Positions 12,601 through 23,030 of a DNA stretch of 64,000 bases are shown here, in pieces. A program made the translations under genes and the position numbers. Below the pieces are notes generated by a model. It saw nothing but the letters and a program-made list of their open reading frames with translations. It had not been told where the DNA came from and made no database searches. This stretch comes from Gambelia wislizenii (taxonomy: Eukaryota; Chordata; Lepidosauria; Squamata; Crotaphytidae): positions 66,663,501-66,727,500 of the forward strand of contig JAUMIR010000001.1 of NCBI GenBank assembly GCA_030847615.1, read 5' to 3'. Each line of letters begins with the position of its first letter. Positions within the stretch are counted from its first letter, which is position 1.

Positions 12601-13391
12601 AGAAAAATTGTAGAAAGAAGGCATAGATCTAAACTGGTTTCCATATCATCAAATCTACAAGAAATATAAAATGGATATAAAGCTTGAAAGGTTTCAACTG
12701 GGGAAAAATTGAGATAGATAAAGTGATATTTGATAAAGCAAAACATCACATAAGGAAATACTACAAAACCTTAATGAATAGAGAATTAGAAACAGAATAT
12801 GTGAAAGAGCACATGATAAAATGGGCTCAAGAAATAGGTAGAAACATTGAAATTGAGAGATGGGAAAAGGCATGGATAAAGACACAAAAATTCACACTTT
12901 CCCAAAACTTGAAAAAGAAGTTTGTTAAAATGTTCTTTAGATGGTATTTAACACCAGTTAAACTTAATAAAATGTACAAGACAAGTACAATAAAGTGTTG
13001 GAAATGCGAACAGGCTACTGAAACACTAATTCATATTTGGTGGAACTGCGAGATAGCTAAAAAATTTTGGAGAAAAATTCATACTAAAATTAAAGAGGCT
13101 CTAGAGTTAGAATACACTCTAAACCCTGAAACATACCTCTTTAATATGATAAACAGAGTAAAAGGAACAGACATGAAAAAGAAATGGAGAATTCTGTTAT
13201 ATATGATAACAACTGCTAGAATACTGTATGCATAAACATGGAAATGGAAGGAAACCCCGACAGTAGAAGAATGGATTGAGAAAATGTACGATATGTGGGA
13301 GGCAGATAAACTAACAACAATTATGAGAAAAGGATCAGTGAAAAAAATAGAAAAAGAATGGGAACCAATAAAAAGATTTCTTTTTGGATAG
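9647..13391 (+). pseudogene. L1 ORF2 (endonuclease-RT), broken
   Basis: Starts METKTISWNVKGLNS and ends RFLFG, about 1,248 codons, the expected size for L1 ORF2. The APE endonuclease shows SWNVKGLNS, ICLQEIK and GDWNGVID. The RT shows APGPDGF, NYRPISLLN, SGFLPNRHIKNN, a KVFDNVKW block, and the catalytic FADD at 11729-11740. A C-terminal Cys/His motif (CWKCEQ…HIWWNC) lies near 12995-13050. Stops at 9812 and 9968 and at least three frame changes (about 10.4, 10.9 and 11.5-11.7 kb, and again before 12.7 kb) inactivate it. Confidence 0.92.
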
Positions 13392-13968
13392 AACACAAGG
13401 CCAAAAAACAGCTGGGGCTCAGTAAATGAACAAGGAGGTCAATTTTTAAAAAAATTCAAACAATAGGTTAATTATTGAGTATAAGACCAGACAGTCATAG
13501 GTCCTTTAAAGTGAGCAAAAAGACCAGTTGTAGAAACAGTAAATTACAGGAAGAAGATAAAGAAAGAAAAGAAGACAGGGGAAAAAGTGGAGGGAGAGGG
13601 GAAGCAAAGTAAAAAGCAACTGGTCAAGAATTTATAGAAGTAAAATAAAAGTAAAAATGCAACAGAAATCAATTATTAAATGGGAGAAGAAACCCAACAG
13701 AGATTAGACAGGAAAGAAGACAAAGTATGGATAAGGAAACAGAAAAAGGTACTGGTGGACTTGGAAAAAAACTAGTCAGAAAAAAGTATCAAAATATGTT
13801 TCCTGTTTTAAGGTTATGAAACAAAGTTACAGAGAACAAATAAGGGATAAAAATGTGTTTTATTGATTTATTGTTTATGTAATCTGTACAAGAGATAGAA
13901 TGAAAGAAATAATGTAATAAGCACAAATGAAATAACCAACTGTAACTAATAAAAAAATAAAACAAAAA

Positions 13969-13983
13969 AGAAATGGCAATGCA
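13969..13983. repeat. L1 target-site duplication, right copy
   Basis: An exact repeat of 8223-8237, directly after the L1 A-rich tail. The PLE endonuclease remnant resumes here. Confidence 0.95.
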
Positions 13984-14439
13984 CAAAAATCAGTTGCACA
14001 CTTTGATTTTCCTTGGCATTTCATCTCTGACCTCAGGACAGCTGTCCATGAAGAAAATAACCTACAAAAGAAGATTGGAAAGAGAAACATCTGAATTAGA
14101 ATATATTCACAAATTCCAGTCTATCAACAATGGGTTGAACAGAGACAATAGTCCATTCCTGGCACACTACACATATTATAACGCTAGTTAACACCCCAGC
14201 CTCATGAGGGTATTCTTGGTCAGTTTATCACATCTCCTTTACAGTTCCCAGCCAGCATCACACTACATTCCATAACTCCCTCCACCGTTCATATGGTCAT
14301 CCACTGTCCTGGCCTTAGGCAACATCTTTCCTCCTGTCTTTTGACCGTTGTTAAAACTCAACATGTCACCTCATCACCATAACCACATTTTGCATTTCTA
14401 TGGCTAGTCATGCAGCCTGCTTATAAGGTCTTTTCCTAG

Positions 14440-14503
14440 GCACTAGTTCACACCATGCATTTGAGGAAGTAGACTAAGTTTATGAAAGTTTATGTTACCA
14501 ACT
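14440..14503 (+). ncRNA. Decayed PLE hammerhead-ribozyme motif
   Basis: The PLE 3' tail reads 'gcatttgaggaagtagac…tatgaaagtttatg'. PLEs are known to carry hammerhead ribozymes built from CUGANGA, a stem II, GAAA and a very short stem III. Here TTGAGGA takes the place of the first core box, a partly paired stem II follows, and GAAA is intact with a short 'gtttatg' closing turn. The altered first box makes self-cleavage unlikely in this copy. Confidence 0.45.
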
Positions 14504-15720
14504 TCTTTCTCTATTTTCTGTTGGTAGTATGATGTCATCAGCATATCTTAAATTTTTGATGTTCCTTCCTCCAATTTTCACACCTCCTTCCTCCAAGTGT
14601 AATCCTACTTTATGTATGATATGTTCGGTGTACAAATTAAACTGAAAAGGTAATAAAATGCAGCCTTGCCTGATCCCTTTGCCAATAGGAAACCATTCAA
14701 TTTCCATATATTCTGTCTTAACAGTAGCCTTTTGTCCTAATTACAGGTTACACACCAGGACAATCAAATGTTGTGATACACCCATTTCTTTAAGAGTGAT
14801 CCATAGTTTTCATGATCTACACAATCAAAGGTTTTTGCCATAATCTATAAAGCACAGGGTGTTTTTCTTCTAAAATTCTCTGGTGTGCTCTGTTATCCAA
14901 CCTATGTTTGCAATATGATACCTAGTGCCTCTTCCTTTCCTGAACCCAACTTGGACATCTGACATTTCTTGCTCCATATATGATAAAAGTCTTGCTCCAT
15001 ATATGATAGAAGTCTCCATATATGATAAAAGAATTTTGAGCATCCTTTGGTTGCCTGGGAGATTAATGCAATGGTCCTACGGTTACTGCAATCCCTGGTG
15101 TCCCCTTTCATAGAGATTAGAACGTATATTGAGCATTTCCAGTCTGTGGGCCATTATTTTTATTTCCATATTTGTTGACAGGTTTTAATTAGAACTAGAG
15201 TAGATTCTCTCTCTCTGTCACTTGAAGCAACTCTATTTGTATGTCATCTATTCTTAGTGATTTGTTTCTCCCAAGTGTCCTGAGTGCAGTTTCCACTTCA
15301 CTTTCTAAAATTGTAGGTTCATCTTCAAATGGGTTTTTCTTGAATAAATCTGTCATCTTTTCATCTCCTTTATTTAGTTCTTCAGTGTATTGTTTCCATT
15401 ATCTTTTTATTTCTACTTGGTCATGTAACAGATTCCCCCGCTGGTCATAGAGCATCCTAACTCTTGTTTTAAATTTCCCTTTGATTTCTTGGATCTTGTG
15501 GAAGAGATCTTTTGTTCTTCCTTTTGTTGTCATCTTCTATTTCTCTGCACTGATTATTACAGTAGTTCTCCTTGTCCCTTTGTACAAGTCATTGAACAAT
15601 TGCATTCAGAGTTCTGACCTTATTTCTGTCCCCTTTTACTTTTGTTTCTCATCTGTCCTCAACTGCTTGAAGAGTTTCAACTGTCAGCCATTGGGCTTCT
15701 CTTTATTTTTGGTTGCAGAT
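14504..15720 (-). pseudogene. BovB/RTE LINE reverse transcriptase fragment
   Basis: The minus strand encodes a BovB-type RT. The best blocks are IGKGIRQGCILL, FNLYTEHII and NLRYADDII (YADD at about 14535-14546). Upstream are RTIALISQ and, near 15480-15430, a KIQEIKGKFKTRV-like stretch. Multiple stops and frameshifts are present, including a short local duplication near 14975-15030 ('catatatgata' units). The 3' part of the ORF is missing where it meets the PLE tail. BovB is abundant in squamates, which supports the proposed host group. Confidence 0.8.
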
Positions 15721-15774
15721 AGTGTCTTTTTGCATTCCTCTCTGAAAATGTCCCTGGTTGCAGCAGCTCCTCCT

Positions 15775-16495
15775 CCTCCTCCTTCAAGGCAGCTTACAAT
15801 TAAAAACAAACAAACAATATAGCTAAAACATACATAAAAAGTGAATATTAAAACTATTGACAACATTAAAATGATTTAAAACTACACTGAAAAGGGTAAA
15901 ATACCATTAAAAGATAAAAAGTCATTCAAACAGTTCAGTCTAAAAACAATATAGCACCCTCAGCCTGTTCTTTTAAAAGCTTGTCAGAATGAGAAGGTCT
16001 TTTCCTTCTGACAGAAGGACAGCAGGGAGGAGGGCATTCTGACCTTCCTTTGAAGGGAGTTCCAGAGTCAAGGGCAGCCATCAAGAAGACCTTCTCTCAT
16101 GTTCCAACCAACCATTCCTGTGATAGTGGTGTAAGTGGGAGAAGGTCTTGTCGTTATGATCTCAGGGCCCAGACAGGTTCATATAGGGAGATACGGTCTG
16201 CCAGAGAGCCTGAACGTGAGCCATATGGGGCCTTCTAAGTCATAACCAGCTCTTTGAATTGTGTCCAGAAACAAACAGGCAACCAGGAGAGCTGTTTTAA
16301 AAGGGTGGGGGAGGAGGACTATGGTCCTTGTAACCTACCTCCATTAACAGTCTGTCTGCAGCTGTTTGTACTAGCTGAAGTTTCCAAACACTCTTCAAAG
16401 GTTGCCCCATGTACTACAGTAGTCCAAACAGGATGTAATAAGACATGTGCCACTGTGGCTTTAGTGTTACAGTTGGAGTGCATTTGTTTCCTAGT
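15775..16495 (-). mobile_element. L2 LINE 3'-end fragment
   Basis: This matches the 3' part of the long L2 at 27595-31640. Shared antisense phrases include 'tactacagtagtccaaa' or 'ttacagtagtccaaa', 'gggagttccagagtc' or 'gggaattccacagcc', and 'ttgaattgtgtccagaaac' or 'ttgaattcttcccagaaac'. It covers the last RT-domain residues and the 3' UTR. A tail with 'cagcttacaatt' precedes A-rich sequence at the left edge. It is decayed and non-coding. Confidence 0.75.
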
Positions 16496-16742
16496 TTAGT
16501 TAGTATTGAATGAATATATTTATTCAAAATTGAAATGTAGGTTTGATTTCTCTGTGGTATTAATGGTATGATATAAAAGCACATTTTGACTCATGGTTTC
16601 AGTCCTTCATGCTTGGTCAGTGCTTTGCCAGTAGACCTTTGCTTTGTGTCTTGAGTATCTAAGGTGCTCAGAAAGATGAGAAGGCCAATTGTAATGTGAC
16701 TTGGGACCCTACAAAGTGACCCCCACACTTCAGTTACAGTAT

Positions 16743-17319
16743 GGACTTTATCACACTAACCCGTATTAACGTTCTTTTGCCAGCATATTTTGTGGTGTTT
16801 TTATGCCGGCAAAACAAACACACACACCCATCAGACCCTTGAGCAGTGTTAAAGAGGCAGCCCCAGCATAAATGGAGCATGAACAGAGCTCCATTTACTT
16901 CTGGGTTCAGGAGCTCGGCGATTCTCATGAGAAGATGTGAGCGCAGTTAATTCAAAAAATAAAGAAAAATACAGACACAAAACGTATACACAAGCATAGA
17001 CACACACTTTAAAACTAAAAAGCGAACTGGGGAGGTTCATAAAAAGAGTGTATGGTACCTGGTTTTTGCAATATCACCCAGAAGTGTTCTGCCCATTGAC
17101 GCTGTATTCATGTGAGCACAATTGCACAAGGTTTCAAATGCCAGCAATATTGGCAACAAAGCACCATGGGAGATCTACTGACAGCTTGGCCCGTCAATAA
17201 AAAGGAATGGCTTTTGGGCTGGACAAAATTGCGAAAGGATGACATCATATGATATGCGCACCCTTTTGCATTAATTAGACGTCATTATGACACCATATTT
17301 GCCACATCTGATAAAGTTC
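16743..17319 (+). mobile_element. Family A DNA transposon (3-bp TSD)
   Basis: A 577-bp non-autonomous element with ends GGACTTTATCACAC and (reverse strand) GAACTTTATCAGAT, flanked by TAT on both sides. Internal landmarks of the family are a subterminal hairpin (cgttcttttgccagcat … atgccggcaaaac), a decayed central palindrome around 'agagctcc' (about 16885), 'cagaagtgttc', 'gcaccatggg' and 'cagcttgg'. There is no transposase ORF. The 3-bp duplications fit PIF/Harbinger-like elements, but the superfamily is inferred. Confidence 0.85.
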
Positions 17320-17410
17320 TATGTCTCAGTCATGCCATGCTACTCACCAGAATTCTTGGTATCTTGTTTGAAAAAGAGGAAATTGTGTACAAGAGTGTAA
17401 AATCACACTA

Positions 17411-17995
17411 AGATTATCAGACATGTCAAAAGTGGCATTACAGCAACACCAGGAGATCGCAAAAGGGCTCCCTTATCAGGCGTCGTCGTTTTCCCCTCGT
17501 TATGCACCCGTTATGCTGCTGTTCCACTGGCGCTGCTTTTTATTGATGCGAGAAGCCATCAATAGTTCTCCCGTTCCATTTATGTTCCGGATTTGCCTGT
17601 GTGCAATAAGGTGCCCCATTATGCTGGCGAGATCCAACATCAATGGGAGGTCCCTGCCAGAGCACTTCTGGGGACATCTAGGTAATTGACATCCTTTCTT
17701 ATGACCCTCCCCAGGTTACTTGTACATTTTAAACTTTGTTTTTCTGCTTGGTGTTACTTTTTTTGTTTATTTTTATTTTTTAATTTCCTGTGCTCGCATC
17801 TTCTCACGAGAATCTGTGGGATTTCGATCCAGGAAGTGAACGGAGCTCCATTAGAGCTCTTTTCACTCCTGGTCTGCCCTGTTGACTAGAGAAGAGGTAA
17901 GTGTGGGGGGAGGGTGGTTGTGGCAGGATGGGACAGGGGCAGGAGTGGAGATTATGGGACAGGAACGCTTTTTTCGTTCCTGTCTGATAATCTCC
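17411..17995 (-). mobile_element. Family B DNA transposon
   Basis: Ends are AGATTATCAGACATG at the left and (reverse strand) GGAGATTATCAGAC at the right, so it is inverted relative to the copies at 26092 and 55530. The subterminal hairpin gacaggaacg…cgttcctgtc is at 17958-17984. Internal sequence ('gagatcgcaaaagggctccc', 'ggaagtgaacggagctcc') is shared with family A and the other B copies. The left tip has lost two bases, so the target duplication is unclear (CTA versus GTA). Short open frames inside have no domain. Confidence 0.8.
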
Positions 17996-18812
17996 GTAAT
18001 CTCAATATGTAATTATGAATCTCAATATGCAATTATGAATCCCAGTATGTAGTTGTAGTCTGGATATGTAAGAGTCCTTGCATGTGGTCCCACAGCTTTG
18101 TGTACCCACAAACACTGGCCCTTATGGGGAAGCAATATCACCCCTGTCCCATAAATCTTTAGGGCATCAAGAGGATCTTATAGTTGCCACTTATTCTTAT
18201 CCTGCTAATAGGACTAACTTCCTGGAAAAGATAATAAATCAAAGCTGTATGTGAGCATTTAAAACATACTACTGTGAAAATGGATGGATGGATAGGGTCC
18301 TTAATTTAAAATGTGTGTTTTATCTCCATGCCAATTTTGGTAGTTCTGTATCAGTTACCTTTGACAACTGAGAGGCTGAGGCTGAGTCAGAGTTGCCCAA
18401 GGCCGCATGACAGTACCATACTTATAGCATTGGTTGTATTGTGAGTTTTGTGGTATTGTATGTGAGAGTAGATTTTTATAAAATCTAAATTCATATGTGA
18501 TGAGTTGTGTAGATGAAATATTTGTCTCTGTGCATTGTTATGTTACCAAAGTAGTCAAAAGTGAATAGAGTAAAATTGCAGTTTTATGTATACTTTCTTG
18601 TGAGAACATTTTATTGAACTCAGTGAGACTTACTTTTAAGAGCAGATGCACATCAATATTGTGCTTCCTATGCAAAAGTGGGCTCCCCTAAAAAATTGAA
18701 TACGGAGATGATTAAACTGAAAACAATTATGTCATCCAAGTAGTCTTGAGAACCTGGAAAGGACTGGGACAGCACAGCTGGCTAAGGGCTGGTTGAAGGG
18801 AGACTCTGTCCT

Positions 18813-18898
18813 GTGGCATCACTAAGGCTGGTGTCATCCACTCACCGATGGTGTTACCTGGTGCAGTTTGGCCTCCTAGGGCCACCACTGACTCTGTC
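18813..18898 (-). repeat. Short hAT-like repeat, copy 2 of 3
   Basis: Aligns by eye with 676-767 and 32846-32925: 'actaaggctggtgtcat', 'gatggtgttacctggtgcag', 'gggccaccactga'. Confidence 0.5.
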
Positions 18899-19117
18899 CA
18901 GTGTAAGAGAAGAAGGGTCATGAGATGCCAAACTTGTACTAACTTGCAAAATTAAATACAGATAGCACTAATAGCATCCAATTGTCATGGATGGCCCCCC
19001 CACCAGATAAGGGAGTGTCTGTCATTCAGCTGTAGTTTTAAGACCAGGTCAGATTTTAGGCAAGTGCATTTTGAATCCGAATAAACAATCAAAGGGTCAC
19101 ACTAATTCATCCAGGTT

Positions 19118-19149
<32 letters not shown>
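19118..19149. repeat. (TTG)n microsatellite
   Basis: About ten tandem TTG units. Confidence 0.95.
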
Positions 19150-20541
19150 CCTACACCTTAATTTTACTAGTTTTCTTGCTGGTTGTAGTTTTGTGCTCTC
19201 TCCTTTGCAAAAATATCCATGGATATGTCCTGTGTTGAAGCCTTATATGTAACTACTGAGGCTGCCAGGTCAAAAGTATACTATGCTCTGTGATTTCAGG
19301 ACCAAAACCCGAGACCAAGGGACTTGTTGTTTCTTCCAGATACAACTGACTTTTCCAGTCTGAACTCTCCTGTACTTAGGGCTGGAAACCTCTCCACCCT
19401 GACCTAATCACTGCTTTCCCTTTCTTTTCAAATACACAATAAACTCCTATCTCTTGGTTCACTTACATGCTTATGTTTCACTAAGAATACTTGGGGAAAA
19501 TATCTGTGTGGCCACAGTGACTTCCTACATCATCACACCTCTAGTCTGCACAGCTTCCCATCTATTTTTACCTGTGCCATTGATTTTTCAATAGCAAAGT
19601 GCTGCAGGCTATTCTTTAAGACTGTCACCTATTAGTGAGTTAACAGGCTTTTCTTTGCTGGCTTTTTGGCTTTGAATACCTTAATCATGATTTGAAATCA
19701 GCTGCTCAAGTTTAGGGACACAGCAAGTATACTTCTTTGCATGATTCAAATATTTCCATCCAAATCCTTTCATGGGCTTATTCCCTACTGCAATTATTAT
19801 TAATAAATTAGCCTCAGAGAAGAAGTGTGCTTTTGTTGTTGTTAATGTAACCTGTTCCAAAACATGACCATTGCATAGAGTACATAAGAATGTAGAAAAA
19901 TAACAGTGAATCACACTGAGAGCGTTTACTTCTGACATGGAAACTGACATTCTCCAATGTGAAAATTCTAAGTTAGAAAGTATCAAGAAGTCAGATTCTA
20001 CTTGTTTAGGTAGATGATGTTTTTTGTTTGCCCTTCTGATGCTAATTAACATTTCTGTTGTTGTGAATGGTCACTTTCCTTATTTTAAACTTTATGCAGA
20101 ATTTTCACAAACCTTATTTTTATTGATTGACTGATAGCATTTTCTGGTCATTTTCTTTTCTTTCTAGCTGAGTTTGAAATACAAGGTGACACTGAATGTT
20201 GCAAAGTGAACATCTGCTCATGCAAGGGGACTTTCCTTCTCTTTCCCATTGCAGCCCCTGTAGTCCCTCCAGATCTGCTCTGGTGGTTTCTCTATCTTTC
20301 CTCAGAACTTTTTTTCCAGACAATCTTAATTTTGCTGGAAGACAGACACAGTTGGACACAACTCATTATCCTGGAAATACAGTTGAAGGTCAAAGACACA
20401 AACTGGTTGCTTCTGAGAGTGCAATTACTTTATATGGTTCACACATTTTTTTTGCCGAGGTGTTCTCCAAATGGTGAAAGATATCTGTTTGTTATAGCAT
20501 ATGACTGTCCTCACCGATATGTTTTGTATTTAGTATACATT

Positions 20542-21141
20542 GGGCCTGTCTAAACGGTGAAAATACCCCTCATGGAATTCTCTGGGAATCCCACCAGTCT
20601 AAACAGGATTCAGTGCCAATCCACACCATTCGGAAGGAGGGGGACCCAAAATGGCAAAAACAATGGGGTAAAAGTCTCTGCAGATTTCCCCATACTTTTT
20701 CACAAACTGCGAGGCTGGTGTGCATTTTTGCTCTTTTGGACTATTGAACAATAAAAAATGCAAAGGGAAGCACAAAGCTGATTCGCCAGGCAACAGCAGG
20801 GGTGGGGCTTGCTAGGAGGGCAAGTACCTGCTGCCACCATGTTGGATTTTCCCCTTAGTGATAGCTCACTAAAGTGATTTTTAAAAAATCAATATTTTTT
20901 GTTTTGCTTTGGAGAATCACTCTATCGCACCAGTGCACCTTGGGATTATTATTTTTTTTAAAAAAAACACCCAACAGCAGTGAAGAACTAATACAATGAA
21001 ATCATTTGCAGCTGCCATCAGGAATGCGAGGCTTATGGGGGCTTCTGAGGCCAGAAAAACCATTTGATCTGGTCGCTGCTGCTGCGAGATGCCAATAGCA
21101 TGAGATATTTGGGATTTTTTCCCCTTCGTGTAGATGGGCCC
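20542..21141. mobile_element. Family C DNA transposon (3-bp TSD)
   Basis: A 600-bp element with ends GGGCCTGTCTAAACG and (reverse strand) GGGCCCATCTACACG, flanked by ATT on both sides. It has no transposase. Internal sequence includes an imperfect AT-rich hairpin (about 20870-20970) with 'gtgcaccttgggattatta'. It shares the 3-bp duplication with families A and B but not their internal sequence. A weaker relative is at 53778-54361. Confidence 0.75.
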
Positions 21142-21473
21142 ATTGTTTTGTAACTGAAAGTAAATACAAGCTTAATTTGAACAGCTGATTGCTGAGGTAC
21201 ATATCTTTGAGGAAAACCCATTGTAGGAAGGAAAAAGGGTTTATTTGTGGAAAATATACATTTCCCTTCATGAGCTGAAGACTGATTCTGAAAATTTTCC
21301 AAAGTGTATCAAAAGGCTTCTCTCACCTTCCTCCCACCCACCCTGCTGGAAATTTGGTGTCTTCCAATTTTGTTTTCCCCACTTTTATTATAAAATCAGT
21401 ATTATGTGTTTCTTCTGCAAAGTTGGGACCTTACCACTTTGGTACACGTCATTCAAATTGTATGAATTAAAAA

Positions 21474-22835
21474 ATGCATTTAAATGAATTTAAATCTCCA
21501 GGACCAGATGAACTACAGCCAAGGATATTAAAAGAGCTGGCAAATGTAATTTCAGAGCCATTGGCAATAATTTTTGAGAACTCCTGGAGAACAGGAGAAG
21601 TCCCAGCAGACTGGAGGAGGGCAAACATTGTACCCATCTTCAAAAAGGGGAAAAAAGAGGATCCCAACAATTATTGTCCAGTTAGTCTGACATTAATACC
21701 AGGGAAGAGTCTAGAGCAGATCATTAAACAGAGAGCCTGTGAACATTTAGAAAGCAATGCCATAATCACAAAAAGTCAGCATGGGCTTCTGAGAAACAAG
21801 TCATGCCAGACTAATGTGATCTCTTTTTTTGATAAAATCACCAGCTTGGTAGATGAAGGGAACGCTGTGGATATCACATACCTTGATTTCAGTAAGGCCT
21901 TTGACAAGGTTCCCCATGACATTCGTGCAAACAAGCTGGTAAAATGTGGGCTAGCTAAGTTAACTATTAAATGGATTTGCAATTAGTTGACCGGCCAAAC
22001 CCAAAGGGTGCTCTGCAATGGTTCCTCTTCATCTTGGAAAGATGTGACCAGTGAGGTGCCAAAGGGTTCTGTTCTGGGCCCAGTGCTATTCAACATTTTT
22101 ATCAATGACTTGGATGAGGGAATTAGGGGCATACTTATCAAATTTGGAGATGACACCAAATTAGGAGGAGTAGCTAATACCCTAGAGGACAGGATCAAAA
22201 TTCAAAATGACCTGGATAGACTGGAGAGCTGGGCCAAAGCTAACAAAATGAAAATCAACACGGAGAAATGTAAAGTACTGCACTTAGGGCAAAAAAACAA
22301 AATGCATAGACATAGGATGGGGGAGACCTGGCTGAATGAGACTACGTGCAAAAAGGATCTAGGAGTCCTAGTAGACCACAAGTTGAACATGAGTCAACAG
22401 TGTGATGCGGCAGTTAAAAAGGCTAATGCGATTTTGGGCTGCATCAATAGAAGTATAGTGTCTAGATCAAGGGAAGTAATAGTGCTACGCTATTCTGCCT
22501 TGGTCAGGCCTCACCTAGAATACTGTGTCCAGTTCTGGGTACCACAATTCAAAAAGGATATTGACAGATTGGAGCATGTCCAGAGGAGGGTGACAAAAAT
22601 GGTGAAAGGTCTGGAAACCATGCCTTATGAGGAAAGACTCTGGGAGATGGGTATGTTTAGTCTGGAAAAAAGATGGTTAAGGGATGATATGATAGTCCTG
22701 TTTAAGTATTTGAAGGGGTGTCTCATTGAGGATGGAGCAAGCTTGTTTTCTGCTGCTCCAGAGACTAGAACAGGGAACAATGGATGCAAGCTCCAGAACA
22801 GAGATTCCACCTCAACATTAGGAGGAACTTTTTGA
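21474..22835 (+). pseudogene. CR1 reverse transcriptase, two damaged frames
   Basis: The first part (21474-21986) carries SPGPDELQPRIL, VPIFKKGKKEDPNNY, QHGLLRNKSCQTN and YLDFSKAFDKVPH. A stop at 21984-21986 (…ICN*) interrupts the frame. The second part reads on with [19 protein letters not shown], then FGDD at 22143-22154, where CR1 normally has FADD, so the residue before the catalytic Asp pair is altered. The C-terminal blocks [21 protein letters not shown] and MPYEERL follow. A frameshift near 22800 ends the frame early. Confidence 0.9.
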
Positions 22836-23027
22836 CAGTAAGAGATGTTTGGCAGTGGAACACACTCCCTCGGAGCATGTTGGGGTCTCCTTCCTTGGAG
22901 GTCTTTAAACAGAGGCTGGATGGCCATCTGTCAGGGATGCTTTGATTGTGTATTCCTGTATGGCAGGGGGTTGGACTGGATGGCCCATGTGGTCTCTTCC
23001 AACTCTGCAATTCTATGATTCTATGAT
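21474..23027 (+). mobile_element. CR1 LINE, 5'-truncated
   Basis: About 1.55 kb of a CR1 ending in the diagnostic 3' tail 'attctatgattctatga' with no poly-A. It covers the RT from the SPGPDELQP block to the C terminus plus the short 3' UTR ('ggactggatggcc…tggtctcttcc'). It starts at the same internal point as the copy at 58908, which may reflect a preferred truncation point or chance. Confidence 0.93.
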
Positions 23028-23030
23028 CCA

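Larger units (their letters stand above)
8238..13968 (+). mobile_element. L1 LINE, near full length
   Basis: A 5.7-kb L1 bounded by exact 15-bp target duplications. In order it has a short 5' UTR with a G-run start and an AAT microsatellite (about 8397-8422), ORF1 (8532-9377), a purine-rich spacer ending in a GAA repeat, ORF2 (9647-13391, disrupted), and a 3' UTR ending in an A-rich tail. The insertion point fits L1 endonuclease preference, with a T-rich bottom strand at the nick. It lies inside the PLE endonuclease region, so it is younger than that PLE. ORF2 stops and frameshifts make this copy non-autonomous. Confidence 0.93.
6694..14503 (+). mobile_element. Penelope-like element, split by two insertions
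   Basis: A decayed PLE read in three pieces. At 6694-6775 is an antisense copy of what I recognise as a PLE terminal sequence ('gagactaac' and 'tagcacctttg'). At about 6786-6838 a reverse transcriptase motif QYGNIFMADLE is readable. The RT resumes at about 7347 with YLRYIDYIF (catalytic YIDD mutated to YIDY), then FLDTTVQL, KPTDH and YRQPPNLK, followed by the linker and GIY-YIG endonuclease zone (RGTFTCSSSDY at about 8092). The endonuclease is interrupted by the L1 at 8238-13968 and resumes after it, ending near 14190. A 3' tail with a decayed hammerhead-like motif runs to about 14503. It contains many stops and is not functional. Confidence 0.8.
17996..20541. other. Unassigned sequence with minor repeats
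   Basis: No coding region supported. It contains near-repeats of 'aattatgaatc' (18010-18050), a fragment near 18612-18650 resembling a common squamate MITE ('attgaactcagtgagacttac'), the short hAT-like repeat (18813-18898) and a TTG microsatellite (19118-19149). The open frames at 19681-20052 and 20120-20553 overlap on both strands and show no recognisable domain. Confidence 0.5.
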
